A stretch of 64,000 nucleotides of DNA from an uncultured Flavobacterium sp. (GTDB taxonomy: Bacteria > Bacteroidota > Bacteroidia > Flavobacteriales > Flavobacteriaceae). The notes below the pieces were generated by a model. It did not search any database. It worked only from the letters and a program-made list of their open reading frames with translations, and had not been told where the DNA came from. Below, piece by piece: positions 54,857 through 64,000 of the stretch (position 1 is the first letter of the stretch; each line of letters begins with the position of its first letter). Made by a program: the position numbers and the translations under genes. The stretch lies in NCBI RefSeq assembly GCF_951805225.1, contig NZ_OX638201.1, positions 992,001 through 1,056,000 on the forward strand, given 5' to 3'.

Positions 54857-56890
54857 GTGCAAAACTACCTTATACCTTCAGAGATTTCATGGCTTTCTTT
54901 CAACAATTGTATTTTGGATGAAGCAAATGATGCCAATAATGCATTATACGAACGAATCAAGTTTTTAGCGATTCATTCCTCAAATCTGGATGAATTTTTT
55001 AGAGTTAAAATCAGAAAATTGCTGGTCAAAAATTCAAAGAAAAACAAAGATTTACTGGATAAGATTTTAGCCGAAATTAATCTTCAGCAAAATAGATTCG
55101 GAGCAATCTGGAACAATTCGATTGTGCCGGAATTATCGGCAAATAATGTAGTTTATTATGAAAATCAAGAGCTTTTAGAAGAACATTTGCATGAGATTGA
55201 ATATTATTTTAAAAGTATTATTTTGTCTTATATTCAGGTAATTTATATAGCAGTAAACCTTCCAAAAACTTATTTTTTAAACAATAGAAGTTTATACTTT
55301 TTAGTCAAGCTAAAAGATTCGGCGGGCAATTATCATTATGCTTATTTAAATATTCCATCGGATAAACTGGATCGATATAAAAAATTGCAAAGTCTGGGAG
55401 ATACACATTATATTATTTCGATTGATACTATTATAAAGAAATGTTTGTCACTAATATTCCCAACCGGAAAAGTAGTTTCATGCAATGCTATAAAGCTAAA
55501 CAGAGACGAAAATTACCTTATAGAAGATGAAAATTCAGGAGATTTAATTGCAAAGATTGAAGCAAAAATCGAAGAACGAAAACGAGGTTCATCGACACGA
55601 TTTTTGTACGATTATAATATGGATGCCGAAACAATTTCGGTATGTAAAAAAGCTTTCAGACTTCATAATAATGAAATGATAAAAGGAGGAAGTCATCACA
55701 ATCTTTATGATTTATTTAAGTTTCCAAATCCTGTAAAACCAAATCTTCAGGGAGCAAATTATCCAGGTCTTCAACATTTGCCTTTTGAAAGCAATAAGTC
55801 GGTTTTTGAAATAATTGACAGACAAAACCAATTGCTTCATTTTCCGTATCAATCGTATTATTATGTGCTTCAGTTTTTTAATCAGGCAGCAATTAACAGA
55901 AATGTTCTTGAGATAAAAATTACTTTATATCGTATTTCATCAGAATCATTAATTGCAAATGCTTTGATAAGTGCTGCAAAAAATGGCAAAAAAGTAACTG
56001 TTTTTGTAGAAGTTAAAGCGCGTTTTGACGAATACAATAATTTATTCTGGTCGAGAGAAATGAAAAATGCCGGAATAAAAATTATTCAAAGTATGCCGAA
56101 TTTAAAGGTTCATGCCAAAGTTGCAATGGTTACCATGAAAGATAAGTATGGAAACAAGAAACATTATAATTATATGTCGACGGGAAATTTTAATGAAAGT
56201 ACGGCAAATATTTATTCTGATTTTGGATTTTTTACTTCCGAAAAAAGATATACAGATGATTTGAAAAAAGTCTTTGCATTCTTAAAAAGCAAGAAGAAAG
56301 CAGAAGCTCCAAAACATATTATGGCGGCAGGTTTTAATATGAAAGAGAAATTAATAGAATTGATTGATGACGAAATAAAAAACAAAAAAGAAGGAAAAGA
56401 AGCTTACATCTTTTTGAAAGTAAATGGAGTTGACGAAAAGGATATTATTGATAAACTTATTGAAGCAAGCAAAGCTGGTGTTGATGTAATCATGATCGTA
56501 CGCGGAATTTGTACGTTGTTACCGGGAATTAAAAATGTATCCGAAAACATCGAAATTTACCGCATTGTAGATATGTTTTTAGAACATTCGAGAATATACA
56601 AGTTTGCAAATAATGGTCAGGAAAAAGTCTATTTGTCATCGGCAGATATGTTAAGTCGAAATTTAAACAGAAGAATAGAAGTTGCTTTCCCGATATATGA
56701 TCAAAGAAATATCGCCGAAATAAATAAGATTATTGAATTACAATTGGAAGACAATACAAAACGCCGAAGTGTAAATAGCGAAGGAATTAACGAATTGGAA
56801 ATCTTAGATTCCGAAATTCCTAGACGCGCTCAAACTGAAATTTATAATTGGATTGCTGAGAATAATAAAGAGGAATCTCAAGACTTTTAA
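54857..56890 (+). CDS. ppk1: Polyphosphate kinase 1
   Basis: 677 residues from GTG 54857, starting QNYLIPSEISWLSFNNCILD, the usual N-domain opening. It transfers the terminal phosphate of ATP to polyphosphate reversibly. The two phospholipase-D-like domains are present: LKVHAKVAMV with the first histidine and YNYMSTGNFNE, then LEHSRIYKFANNGQEKVYLS with the second, and SADMLSRNLNRRIEVAFPI. The length is close to normal. It converges on a TPR protein gene. Confidence 0.94.
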   Translation: MQNYLIPSEISWLSFNNCILDEANDANNALYERIKFLAIHSSNLDEFFRVKIRKLLVKNSKKNKDLLDKILAEINLQQNRFGAIWNNSIVPELSANNVVYYENQELLEEHLHEIEYYFKSIILSYIQVIYIAVNLPKTYFLNNRSLYFLVKLKDSAGNYHYAYLNIPSDKLDRYKKLQSLGDTHYIISIDTIIKKCLSLIFPTGKVVSCNAIKLNRDENYLIEDENSGDLIAKIEAKIEERKRGSSTRFLYDYNMDAETISVCKKAFRLHNNEMIKGGSHHNLYDLFKFPNPVKPNLQGANYPGLQHLPFESNKSVFEIIDRQNQLLHFPYQSYYYVLQFFNQAAINRNVLEIKITLYRISSESLIANALISAAKNGKKVTVFVEVKARFDEYNNLFWSREMKNAGIKIIQSMPNLKVHAKVAMVTMKDKYGNKKHYNYMSTGNFNESTANIYSDFGFFTSEKRYTDDLKKVFAFLKSKKKAEAPKHIMAAGFNMKEKLIELIDDEIKNKKEGKEAYIFLKVNGVDEKDIIDKLIEASKAGVDVIMIVRGICTLLPGIKNVSENIEIYRIVDMFLEHSRIYKFANNGQEKVYLSSADMLSRNLNRRIEVAFPIYDQRNIAEINKIIELQLEDNTKRRSVNSEGINELEILDSEIPRRAQTEIYNWIAENNKEESQDF

Positions 56891-56922
56891 TTATCAAAAA
56901 ACACCAAGATATTATATTAGTT

Positions 56923-57507
56923 TCATAAGAGAATTGGATCGTTTTCTATCCTTCTAAATTGGTTTTTTTGAAGTCTTATGCTTTTTATTTGGTGAAGACA
57001 TTCATTCACGAGATTTTTTATTTCGAAGTAAGTGACATTATGAATTGAAGTAATCGAACTTTTGACCATGTCTATATAATTTCCGGCATCAATTAAATCT
57101 GTTTCGAGATTTTTAAGAATAGGTTTTTCGATACTTTTGCTTTTTTTGTAATAGTAAATGCAATTATGAAGATCTTCAATTTGACCTTGTAAATCAAATA
57201 CTGCATTTTTTGAAATGGCACGTCTGTAATAATTCGAAAACTCTAAAGGATTTTCTTCGATCAATTTATCAAAATCTTCAATTGCCCGCGAATGTTTATT
57301 TAACTTTTGAAGACACTTTGCTCTTAACTTAAAGACTTTTAAATCAAATCTGGAATTTAACGAATTATCAAAGTATAGTAAAGCCTCACTGAATTTGTTC
57401 GACAAATAAAGTTTTTTCCCTTTTTTTAAATCGATCAATTCCTGCGAAGACTTCGATTTAAAAAAGGTAGTCTTAAGTTTTGCTTCCAAGTTGTTAAACC
57501 ATTTCAT
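56923..57507 (-). CDS. TPR-like protein, 194 aa
   Basis: ATG at 57507. Two to three TPR-like units (KKLYLSNKFSEALLYFDNSL; KCLQKLNKHSRAIEDFDKLI) followed by a helical, basic C-terminus. No signal peptide, so it is cytosolic. Function unknown; probably protein-protein contact. Converges on ppk1. Confidence 0.7.
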   Translation of the reverse strand: MKWFNNLEAKLKTTFFKSKSSQELIDLKKGKKLYLSNKFSEALLYFDNSLNSRFDLKVFKLRAKCLQKLNKHSRAIEDFDKLIEENPLEFSNYYRRAISKNAVFDLQGQIEDLHNCIYYYKKSKSIEKPILKNLETDLIDAGNYIDMVKSSITSIHNVTYFEIKNLVNECLHQIKSIRLQKNQFRRIENDPILL

Positions 57508-57927
57508 ATGCCAAAAAATTAGATGGTTAAAATTTTACTGACGCAATTAAATTTTTTTCGGGGATCTAAATTTAGTTGTTTTTTTTCAATCTGATAGCTT
57601 TTAGATAAAATTAAATTTACAATTACTTTATAATTAATGTGTTAGAGATAGCTTGAAAGAGAGTTTTCTTGTCCGGAATCATCAAGAAATGCGCCTTGTA
57701 ATAATCTAATAGCAGCATGTAACATGAGATACTTTTTTAGCATAAAATGTTAAAAATGTGATTTTTATGTGATTTTTCTTAAATATAATAACTATCTTTA
57801 ATGATATTAACCCGTTACACGGATATAATTCGATCGTTTATCGATTTTCAATAGCTTATATATTATATAAACATTTGCAGATTTCTAAATTCTTGTCTTA
57901 TGTTTTTGCAATATAAAATATACAGCA
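57508..57927. other. Divergent intergenic region, 420 bases, nothing recognised
   Basis: AT-rich spacer between the TPR gene and the receiver gene. No open frame, hairpin or clear promoter pair stood out. Confidence 0.35.
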
Positions 57928-58377
57928 ATGTCTTTAAATAATACCAATTATCAAAGATCTATTTTTTTAGCAGATGATGATGACGATGATAGAATCATGT
58001 TTGTCGATGCCCTGCTTGAAGTAGATCAAAATGTAATTTTAACGCAGGCCGAAGATGGCAAGCAGTTAATAGATATCCTTCAAACGCAGCCAGATTCTTT
58101 ACCGGAAATTGTTTTTCTCGATATAAACATGCCAAAACTTGATGGTTTTGAATGTTTGCAGGAAATTAAAAAAGATAGCAATTTGAAAAAATTATTTATA
58201 ATAATGCTTTCAACCAGCAGTGATCCGCTAACTATTGATAAAGCGCTTGAATATGGCGCATCATTTTATGCGGTGAAACCCAGTTCATTTAGCGGATTAA
58301 AATCACTTATAAAACAAGTTTTACAGATGGACCCGATTGCGCTGAGCCAAAGTAAAAAGCATTTTAGATTAGTTTAA
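57928..58377 (+). CDS. Stand-alone response regulator receiver
   Basis: 149 residues, receiver domain only (CheY-like, Rcp1-type length). It has the acidic cluster ADDDDDDR, the phosphoacceptor Asp in VFLDINMPKLDGFECL, and the switch region MLSTSS ... YAVKPSSF with the conserved lysine. No output domain is present, so it should act through protein contact with a hybrid or phytochrome-type kinase located elsewhere. It is monocistronic with its own terminator. Confidence 0.92.
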   Translation: MSLNNTNYQRSIFLADDDDDDRIMFVDALLEVDQNVILTQAEDGKQLIDILQTQPDSLPEIVFLDINMPKLDGFECLQEIKKDSNLKKLFIIMLSTSSDPLTIDKALEYGASFYAVKPSSFSGLKSLIKQVLQMDPIALSQSKKHFRLV

Positions 58378-58399
58378 TTTTGTAAATCATTAGAACAAA

Positions 58400-58426
58400 A
58401 AAAATCTGCATAAACTGCAGATTTTT
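58400..58426. terminator. Bidirectional rho-independent terminator
   Basis: AAAAATCTGCA (58400-58410) pairs with TGCAGATTTTT (58416-58426) over 5 bases. It is shared by the receiver gene and the convergent YciE-like gene. Confidence 0.8.
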
Positions 58427-58447
58427 TATTTTTAAAGTAAATATAAG

Positions 58448-59014
58448 TTATTCAGCGGCCACAATATTCACCGCGTTTAAGGCAATTTCATTCAACAGAC
58501 AATCCGCTTCTTTTTCTTCGGAAAGAGTCTGTGTTAATAATTTTGCAATATCATTTTCTCCAAGTGTTTTCGCAAAAGCTACAAGAGTTCCATAAGTTGC
58601 AATTTCATAATGTTCGATCTTTTGAGAAGCAGCGATAATTCCTGCATCTCTTACAGCTCCAGGTTCTGTTTCTTCCAGAATACTATCTCCTTCTTTTAAA
58701 AGTCCTGCCATTGCTTCACATTTTTTTCCTTCTGCTTTATGTTTCAGGAGATCAAAAATTTGGTCTAAACGAGTAACTTGATGCTTTGTTACGACATGAT
58801 GTTCCTTAATACTTGAAGCAAGCGATGCAGAAGTTGCGTTGGCTGCCATTTTTGGCAATGCCTTTACTAATGCATTTTCTGCCCAATAAATATCTTTCAG
58901 GCTGTCAATAAATAGTTCTCTTAATTTTGTTGCAGCATCTTTGGCAGGTTGAACAATTGTTTCTTTACTATTGTTAGCCGATTTTGTATCGTTTGTTTTT
59001 TCTGAATTTTTCAT
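58448..59014 (-). CDS. YciE/DUF892-type ferritin-like protein
   Basis: 188 residues. After a polar 28-residue lead, the four-helix DUF892 domain starts LRELFIDSLKDIYWAENALV. It carries metal-ligand glutamates/histidines in the helices (SIKEHHVVTKHQV, KIEHYEIATYGTLVAF and LSEEKEADCLLNEI). Members are stress-induced and often sit with catalase genes, as here: the gene begins 18 bases after the catalase stop, so the two form an operon. Confidence 0.9.
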   Translation of the reverse strand: MKNSEKTNDTKSANNSKETIVQPAKDAATKLRELFIDSLKDIYWAENALVKALPKMAANATSASLASSIKEHHVVTKHQVTRLDQIFDLLKHKAEGKKCEAMAGLLKEGDSILEETEPGAVRDAGIIAASQKIEHYEIATYGTLVAFAKTLGENDIAKLLTQTLSEEKEADCLLNEIALNAVNIVAAE

Positions 59015-59032
59015 AATAATTATTTTAAAAAA

Positions 59033-61174
59033 TTAATTGAATAGGTTAGGTTCGCGATCCCAGAATCTGTGTTTCCCCATAGCGGCAGTAAATTCTTTGG
59101 CAAAGCTTTCGGTTGCTACATCGCTTGATATTATTAAGCCCAGATCTTCATTTGTGATTTTTGATGCAAAAGGCGCTGCACTTAATACAGCCGAAGCCGC
59201 ACCATCGGCACCAATGACTTTACAATGTTTGTAAGCATCGTTTAAAAACTCGTTTACTTCATCGCTGTCAACAAGTACGTTTAGGCCTAATCCATCAGGA
59301 ACGTAAACAGCGTCAAATAATACTGAAGATGCAGTTAAGAAGCTAAAATCTACATGAAGTTCTCCATCAGTATCGGTAATGATAGATCCTAAATGTGGTG
59401 CAATAATACAACCTTTGGCATCTTGTTGTAGCAAAGCATTTTTGATATTTGCAACTGCGGCTTCAGATACTCCGTCGGCACATATAATAGCAACTTTTCT
59501 TGAAGCAATTGTAGGGGAGTTGGTGGGGTTATTGAGCATAGTTAATGCATCCGATGACGGTACAGAAGATTCAATTGTTTTAGATTCTTGCTTTCCGTTT
59601 TCGTTCTCCGGAGAGACACCATGATTTAGAGGTTTTTCTAGAACTATTGGCACAGTCATTCCCAAACCAATAGCTACTTTTTCTGCTAAATCCTGGTCAA
59701 CCTGAGATAATAACCCAAGCATTCTCAATCGAATTGCAGCAGTTTCGACCTTACCAAGTTCAAAACGTAAAGCTTTGATGATATGACTTTTTTCGGTCTT
59801 TGTCTGGCTATTAAAGAATAGTTTTGCCTGCCCAAAATGATCGGAAAAACTTTCGCTTCTTTCTCTAACTTTATGCGCATCTACACGTTCTTCAAAGCTT
59901 GAAAATCCACCTTCGGCAATTTTAGCCTGATAAGGACAACCGCCACCAAGCGAATTTGGATGATAACTTACACGGCCTTTATTAATTTCCTGTCGCATCT
60001 GTCCATCACGCTGATTATTGTGTACAGGCGCAATGCTTCGATTAATTGGAATTTCATGAAAATTAGGACTTCCTAATCGTGATAATTGTGTATCTGTATA
60101 AGAGAATAAGCGGCCTTGTAATAATGGATCATTAGAGAAATCAATTCCGGGAACAACGTGTCCGGGATGAAAAGCAATCTGCTCTGTTTCTGCAAAGAAA
60201 TTATCAGGGTTTTTATTCAATACCATTCTTCCCACTATAGTTACCGGCACAAGTTCTTCAGGAACCAGTTTTGTGGGATCAAGTAAATCAAATTCGTATT
60301 TGTTCTCATCTTCTGATGGAATGATTTGTACACCTAATTCCCATTCAGGAAAATTACCGGTGTCAATTGCTTCCCAAAGATCTTGTCTATGAAAGTCGGA
60401 ATTTTTTCCTGAAATTTTTTGAGCTTCGTCCCAAGCTACAGCATGTGTTCCTAATTTAGGTTTCCAGTGAAATTTTACAAAAGAAAATTCTCCTGCAGCA
60501 TTAATTAATCTAAAAGTATGAACTCCAAATCCTTCCATCATACGATAACTTCTCGGAATGGCCCGATCAGACATTACCCACATTATCATGTGCATCGATT
60601 CCGGCATTAATGAAATAAAGTCCCAAAAGGTGTCATGTGCAGACGCAGCTTGCGGAATTTCATTGTGAGGTTCCGGTTTAACTGCATGCACAAGATCTGG
60701 AAATTTGGAGGCATCCTGAATGAAAAAAACAGGAACATTATTCCCAACTAAATCATAGATTCCTTCCTGAGTATAAAATTTTACAGAGAATCCGCGAACA
60801 TCCCGTGCTAAATCTGTAGAGCCACGTGATCCTGCAACAGTTGAGAAACGTGTAAAAACAGGGGTTTTAAGTCCGGCTTCTTGCAAAAATCCGGCTTTTG
60901 TTAATTCAGGAATTGGGTTTGTTACTTCAAAAAATCCGTGAGCACCTGAACCTCTTGCATGTACAATTCTTTCAGGAATTCTTTCGTGGTCAAAATGGGT
61001 GATTTTTTCCCTTAAAATAAAATCTTCTAATAATGACGGACCTCTTTCGCCTGCCTTTAGAGAATTATTATCATCATTAATTCTAACACCTTGGTCTGTG
61101 GTCAAAAACTTATTGGTGCCGTCAGATTTGTTGATAGACAGATCTCTCTGCTTTTCATCCTGCAAATTTTTCAT
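59033..61174 (-). CDS. katE: Large-subunit catalase (HPII/KatE type)
   Basis: 713 residues, the large clade 2 type. It converts hydrogen peroxide to water and oxygen. The core has the active-site segment ERIVHARGSGAHGFFEV (catalytic His), DLVGNNVPVFFIQDA (Asn), and the heme tyrosine in LFSYTDTQLSRLG. The C-terminal ~150 residues (from KVAIICADGVSEAAV) form the DJ-1/PfpI-like domain typical of large catalases. It is co-transcribed with the ferritin-like stress protein downstream. Confidence 0.96.
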   Translation of the reverse strand: MKNLQDEKQRDLSINKSDGTNKFLTTDQGVRINDDNNSLKAGERGPSLLEDFILREKITHFDHERIPERIVHARGSGAHGFFEVTNPIPELTKAGFLQEAGLKTPVFTRFSTVAGSRGSTDLARDVRGFSVKFYTQEGIYDLVGNNVPVFFIQDASKFPDLVHAVKPEPHNEIPQAASAHDTFWDFISLMPESMHMIMWVMSDRAIPRSYRMMEGFGVHTFRLINAAGEFSFVKFHWKPKLGTHAVAWDEAQKISGKNSDFHRQDLWEAIDTGNFPEWELGVQIIPSEDENKYEFDLLDPTKLVPEELVPVTIVGRMVLNKNPDNFFAETEQIAFHPGHVVPGIDFSNDPLLQGRLFSYTDTQLSRLGSPNFHEIPINRSIAPVHNNQRDGQMRQEINKGRVSYHPNSLGGGCPYQAKIAEGGFSSFEERVDAHKVRERSESFSDHFGQAKLFFNSQTKTEKSHIIKALRFELGKVETAAIRLRMLGLLSQVDQDLAEKVAIGLGMTVPIVLEKPLNHGVSPENENGKQESKTIESSVPSSDALTMLNNPTNSPTIASRKVAIICADGVSEAAVANIKNALLQQDAKGCIIAPHLGSIITDTDGELHVDFSFLTASSVLFDAVYVPDGLGLNVLVDSDEVNEFLNDAYKHCKVIGADGAASAVLSAAPFASKITNEDLGLIISSDVATESFAKEFTAAMGKHRFWDREPNLFN

Positions 61175-61535
61175 ATTGTTTAGTTTTATTGGTTAAAAAA
61201 ACCTGAAAAAAAAGTTCCCATAAAGTTTATTTCCTATAAAAAATGAAAATAAAACATTATGTAATAATCAGGGTTTTCAAATGTACTCTTACTCTTGTGG
61301 CTGTAGTTATAAGATTATAATTCTTACATTATACAATTGCCATTAAAGTATAATTTATTGTAAATCAATATATTGATAGCTGTTTTATTTCGTAAGAAAA
61401 ACAAGTAATAATATAATAATGCTTTAGAATAATGTAAATAATTTGAATAATGTGCGAAGTAATTTTATCATATTTCAAGGAGAAAAATGAAAAGGTATTA
61501 TCTGTGCTGATTAACTTCATAAACATAAAATAATT
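61175..61535. other. Divergent region between catalase and DUF6766-like gene, with a possible 7-codon ORF
   Basis: No full gene. A short frame ATG AAA AGG TAT TAT CTG TGC TGA at 61487-61510 has a good Shine-Dalgarno (CAAGGAG) and ends 25 bases before the next start. It may be a leader peptide or simply a decoy start. Confidence 0.35.
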
Positions 61536-62192
61536 ATGAAAACCTTTATACGTAACAATGGGCTTTCCATTTGCTTTTTTGCATTATTTGTGGCGACTTT
61601 TGTGGGACAAATTATCTTCGGATTTAAGGAACACAATAAAGAACTTATTGAAAATGGCGCTTCATCGATAACTTTAATAACTTATTTTTCGACTGGGCAT
61701 TTTATCGAATCTACTTTTGAGAATTGGGAAAGCGAATTTCTTCAAATGGGACTTCTTGTTGTATTAACTATTTTTCTACAGCAAAAAGGATCTTCAGAAT
61801 CTAAAGATTTTGATAAAGAAGAGGAGGTAGACAGAGAACCTTCGTCTAGTAAAAAAAATGCTCCGTGGCCAGTTAAAAAAGGTGGATGGATTCTGGCAAT
61901 CTACAAACATTCGCTAACTATTGCATTGCTTTTATTATTTCTGCTATCGTTTTTGGCTCACTTTTACGGAAGTTTAAAAGACGAAAACGAACAGCTTTCC
62001 TTAAAAGGTATGCCTTTAGAAAAAGCTTCTCAATATATCGCTGATTCCAGATTTTGGTTTGAATCATTTCAAAATTGGCAAAGTGAGTTTCTTTCGGTAT
62101 TTGCCATTATAGTTCTTTCTATTTTTCTGCGCCAAATAGGTTCATCTCAATCGAAACCTGTAGATGCTCCTCATACAAAAACAGGTGAATAA
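61536..62192 (+). CDS. DUF6766-like membrane protein with internal duplication
   Basis: 218 residues, four membrane spans arranged as two similar halves. Each half has a span, then a segment ending NWESEFLQM or NWQSEFLSV, a second span, and IFLQQKGSSESK or IFLRQIGSSQSK. The halves are joined by an acidic then basic linker. This matches the DUF6766 family as I recall it. Its function is unknown. It is divergent from the catalase operon, suggesting a stress context. Confidence 0.78.
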   Translation: MKTFIRNNGLSICFFALFVATFVGQIIFGFKEHNKELIENGASSITLITYFSTGHFIESTFENWESEFLQMGLLVVLTIFLQQKGSSESKDFDKEEEVDREPSSSKKNAPWPVKKGGWILAIYKHSLTIALLLLFLLSFLAHFYGSLKDENEQLSLKGMPLEKASQYIADSRFWFESFQNWQSEFLSVFAIIVLSIFLRQIGSSQSKPVDAPHTKTGE

Positions 62193-62402
62193 TTTTTCTT
62201 TTTTATCTGATATTTTAGCACTGTCACTGCTTTTTTTGGTGTTTGAAGTGCTCATAATGTTTTGTTTATTAAGTTTTTGTGCGCGACAAGAGTGCAAGTG
62301 AAGCCACGGCCAATGATTGCTGAAAACCTTAAATCAGCAGAACAACTTATATAGATAATTAGAGAGATAAAGAGAAATATATCATTAACTCTTTATTAAC
62401 CA

Positions 62403-62450
62403 TTAATACGGGAAACCGTATTAAAAAAGTAAAGTTTTTTGGTATGTTTG
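62403..62450 (+). promoter_or_regulatory. Hairpin/operator plus -7 element before the delta-60 repeat gene
   Basis: TTAATACGG-GAAA-CCGTATTAA (62403-62424) is a perfect 9-bp dyad around a GAAA centre. TATGTTTG (62443-62450), a good -7 box, follows 18 bases later with no TTG at -33. The dyad sits where -33 should be, so it may be a regulator site. The rest of 62193-62525 shows no gene. Confidence 0.4.
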
Positions 62451-62525
62451 TACCGATTTGATATTTTCATTTCGCTGAGATTCTTATCCTTATCAAATTA
62501 TTATAAATAAAAATACCACTAGTCT

Positions 62526-64000
62526 ATGAAGAAAATTCTACTCTTTTTTTGTGTTTTACAATCTTTAATAACTTTTGCCCAAAACCCTGCTGATATCGAG
62601 CACACCTTTGGACCAGGACCCGGATTTGGAGGTATTGTAAATTGTATGGTAACGCAACCAGATGGAAAAGTAATTATAAAAGGATCTTCTGTTTATAGAG
62701 GTGCGATCACAAAATTATTGATTCGTATTAATCCTGACGGAAGCGTCGATCCTACTTTTGATTATTACGGGGAGAATACTTTTGACATAAAAACAATTGT
62801 TTTACAGCCTGATGGAAAAGTACTTGCAGGAGGTCTGGATGTATATCAAAAAAATCTCGTAATACGCTTAAATGCAGATGGTAGTAAAGATACTTCTTTT
62901 CAGTTTGGAGCCGTGCAGGAGATTGGTGTTTTTGTTAATCTTATAACATTACAACCCGATGGGAAAATACTTTTGGTCAATAAAAAGCAAGCTGTAGAAC
63001 CTAAGAGACGTTTAGTTCGTTTGAATGCTGACGGAAGTCTTGATACAACTTTTGATATAAAAACCGGATTTGATACTAGTCCTAATGCAGTTGCTGTTCA
63101 ATCTGACGGAAAAATAATTGTAGGTGGTAGTTTTAGCACTTATCAAGGAGTAGCCCAGAGTTATTTGATTCGTTTAAATGCAGATAGTACAAAAGATACT
63201 TCATTTAATATGGGATCTGGCTTCGCCGGTAGTTCGGTTGCGTCTATTGTAATGCAAAATGATGGAAAAATAATTGTAGGCGGTGGTTTTACACGCTATC
63301 AGGGAATAAATCAGAAATTTTTAGTCCGTATAAATCCAGACGGAAGCATCGATACTTCATTTATCAGTCCACCTAGTTTTATTTACATAACTAATGAAAG
63401 TGTGAATAATATATACTTGCAGCCTGATGGAAAATTACTTGCAAACCTTTATAGATCTAATGGTAATGACGCTGTTTATCGTTTTAATACTGACGGAACT
63501 ACAGATACCACTTTTTCAATCCCTTCTTTTAGCGAGAGTGCAAATATTCTTACCGGAGCGGCGAATGCGGATGTTAACGCTATAACACTTTTAAATGATG
63601 GACGAATCCTTATTGGAGGAAAATATACTTACTGCAGACAAATTATTGATAAAGGTATCGTTTGTCTAAATGCCGATGGAACCAGAAATGCTGCTTTTAA
63701 CAAAGATACAGGTCTTGACGCTGCGGTGTTTTGTTCGGCGGTACAAACTGATGGAAAAATGCTGATAGGAGGATTTTTTGACAATTATCAGGGAGTAACA
63801 CAAAAAAAGTTGATTCGTTTAAATGTTGATGGAAGCAAAGACACTTCATTTAATCCTGATTATACATTCAATAATGAAGTGAGTTCAATACTATTACAAG
63901 CGGATGGAAAAATATTAGTAAGAGGAAAATTTACGGATACAAGTAATGCAGGCAGAAATTCTCTGGTTCGGTTAAATCCTGATGGTTCGCTGGATACTTC
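62526..64000 (+). CDS. Delta-60 repeat secreted protein (runs off right edge)
   Basis: ATG at 62526, signal peptide MKKILLFFCVLQSLITFAQ. At least seven repeats of the delta-60 type follow, each about 55 residues, with QPDGKIxVGGxF (for example LQPDGKVLAGG), then LIRLNADGS and DTTF/DTSFN. 491 codons are visible without a stop. Such proteins are exported and often carry a C-terminal type IX sorting domain, which would lie beyond the window. Function is unknown; probably a surface adhesin or binding protein. Confidence 0.9.
   Translation, partial: MKKILLFFCVLQSLITFAQNPADIEHTFGPGPGFGGIVNCMVTQPDGKVIIKGSSVYRGAITKLLIRINPDGSVDPTFDYYGENTFDIKTIVLQPDGKVLAGGLDVYQKNLVIRLNADGSKDTSFQFGAVQEIGVFVNLITLQPDGKILLVNKKQAVEPKRRLVRLNADGSLDTTFDIKTGFDTSPNAVAVQSDGKIIVGGSFSTYQGVAQSYLIRLNADSTKDTSFNMGSGFAGSSVASIVMQNDGKIIVGGGFTRYQGINQKFLVRINPDGSIDTSFISPPSFIYITNESVNNIYLQPDGKLLANLYRSNGNDAVYRFNTDGTTDTTFSIPSFSESANILTGAANADVNAITLLNDGRILIGGKYTYCRQIIDKGIVCLNADGTRNAAFNKDTGLDAAVFCSAVQTDGKMLIGGFFDNYQGVTQKKLIRLNVDGSKDTSFNPDYTFNNEVSSILLQADGKILVRGKFTDTSNAGRNSLVRLNPDGSLDT

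Overview
The window looks like chromosomal DNA from a Flavobacterium-type Bacteroidota. It is AT-rich. It carries a SusC/SusD pair, many Bacteroidota-style lipoproteins, DKNYY, SBBP and delta-60 repeat proteins, TPR/membrane/AraC hybrid regulators, and several promoters of the flavobacterial TTG ... TAnnTTTG type. No rRNA, tRNA, CRISPR array or insertion sequence was recognised. Genus is inferred from gene content only.

Layout. (1) Positions 1-7.5 kb, minus strand, hold a bacteriocin-like export locus. It has a C39-peptidase ABC exporter and its membrane fusion protein, a CPBP intramembrane protease, two short precursors with double-glycine leaders, several 33-50 residue single-membrane-span peptides too small for routine gene calling, and a leader-only remnant. 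(2) Positions 7.9-16.5 kb, plus strand, hold a membrane-anchored TPR/AraC-type regulator followed by a lanthipeptide-type operon: a GG-leader precursor, two tandem lipoprotein S8 proteases, and a dehydratase split into two genes. There is no cyclase in this operon. A motif (AATTCAGGAAT) occurs twice upstream of the regulator and once, inverted, just upstream of the precursor promoter. (3) Positions 16.5-22.2 kb hold a SusC/SusD pair preceded by a long structured leader. (4) Positions 22.4-32.3 kb hold secreted or surface proteins (LRR, DKNYY/TonB-C, SBBP, BatD-like). (5) Positions 32.5-36.2 kb hold the oxidative pentose phosphate operon gnd-zwf-pgl. (6) Positions 36.7-45.7 kb hold signalling genes (TPR histidine kinase, LytTR and NarL-type regulators) beside a second lanthipeptide locus with a Cys-containing precursor, LanC and full-length LanB. 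(7) Positions 45.9-62.2 kb are mixed housekeeping and stress genes (cold shock protein, sirtuin, lipoproteins, Vps62/crystallin-like protein, polyphosphate kinase, response regulator, YciE-type ferritin-like protein, large-subunit catalase, DUF6766-like protein). (8) A delta-60 repeat surface protein runs off the right edge.

How parts may work together. All four intact precursor-like peptides end their leader in GG or GGG, and the window has one C39 exporter. One exporter could therefore serve the two-peptide bacteriocin-like pair and perhaps the lanthipeptides. The S8 lipoproteins could trim leaders outside the inner membrane. LanC from the 41 kb locus could supply cyclisation to the split-LanB locus in trans. 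These links are inference from proximity and motifs. The region at 5-16.5 kb is the most unusual part of the window.
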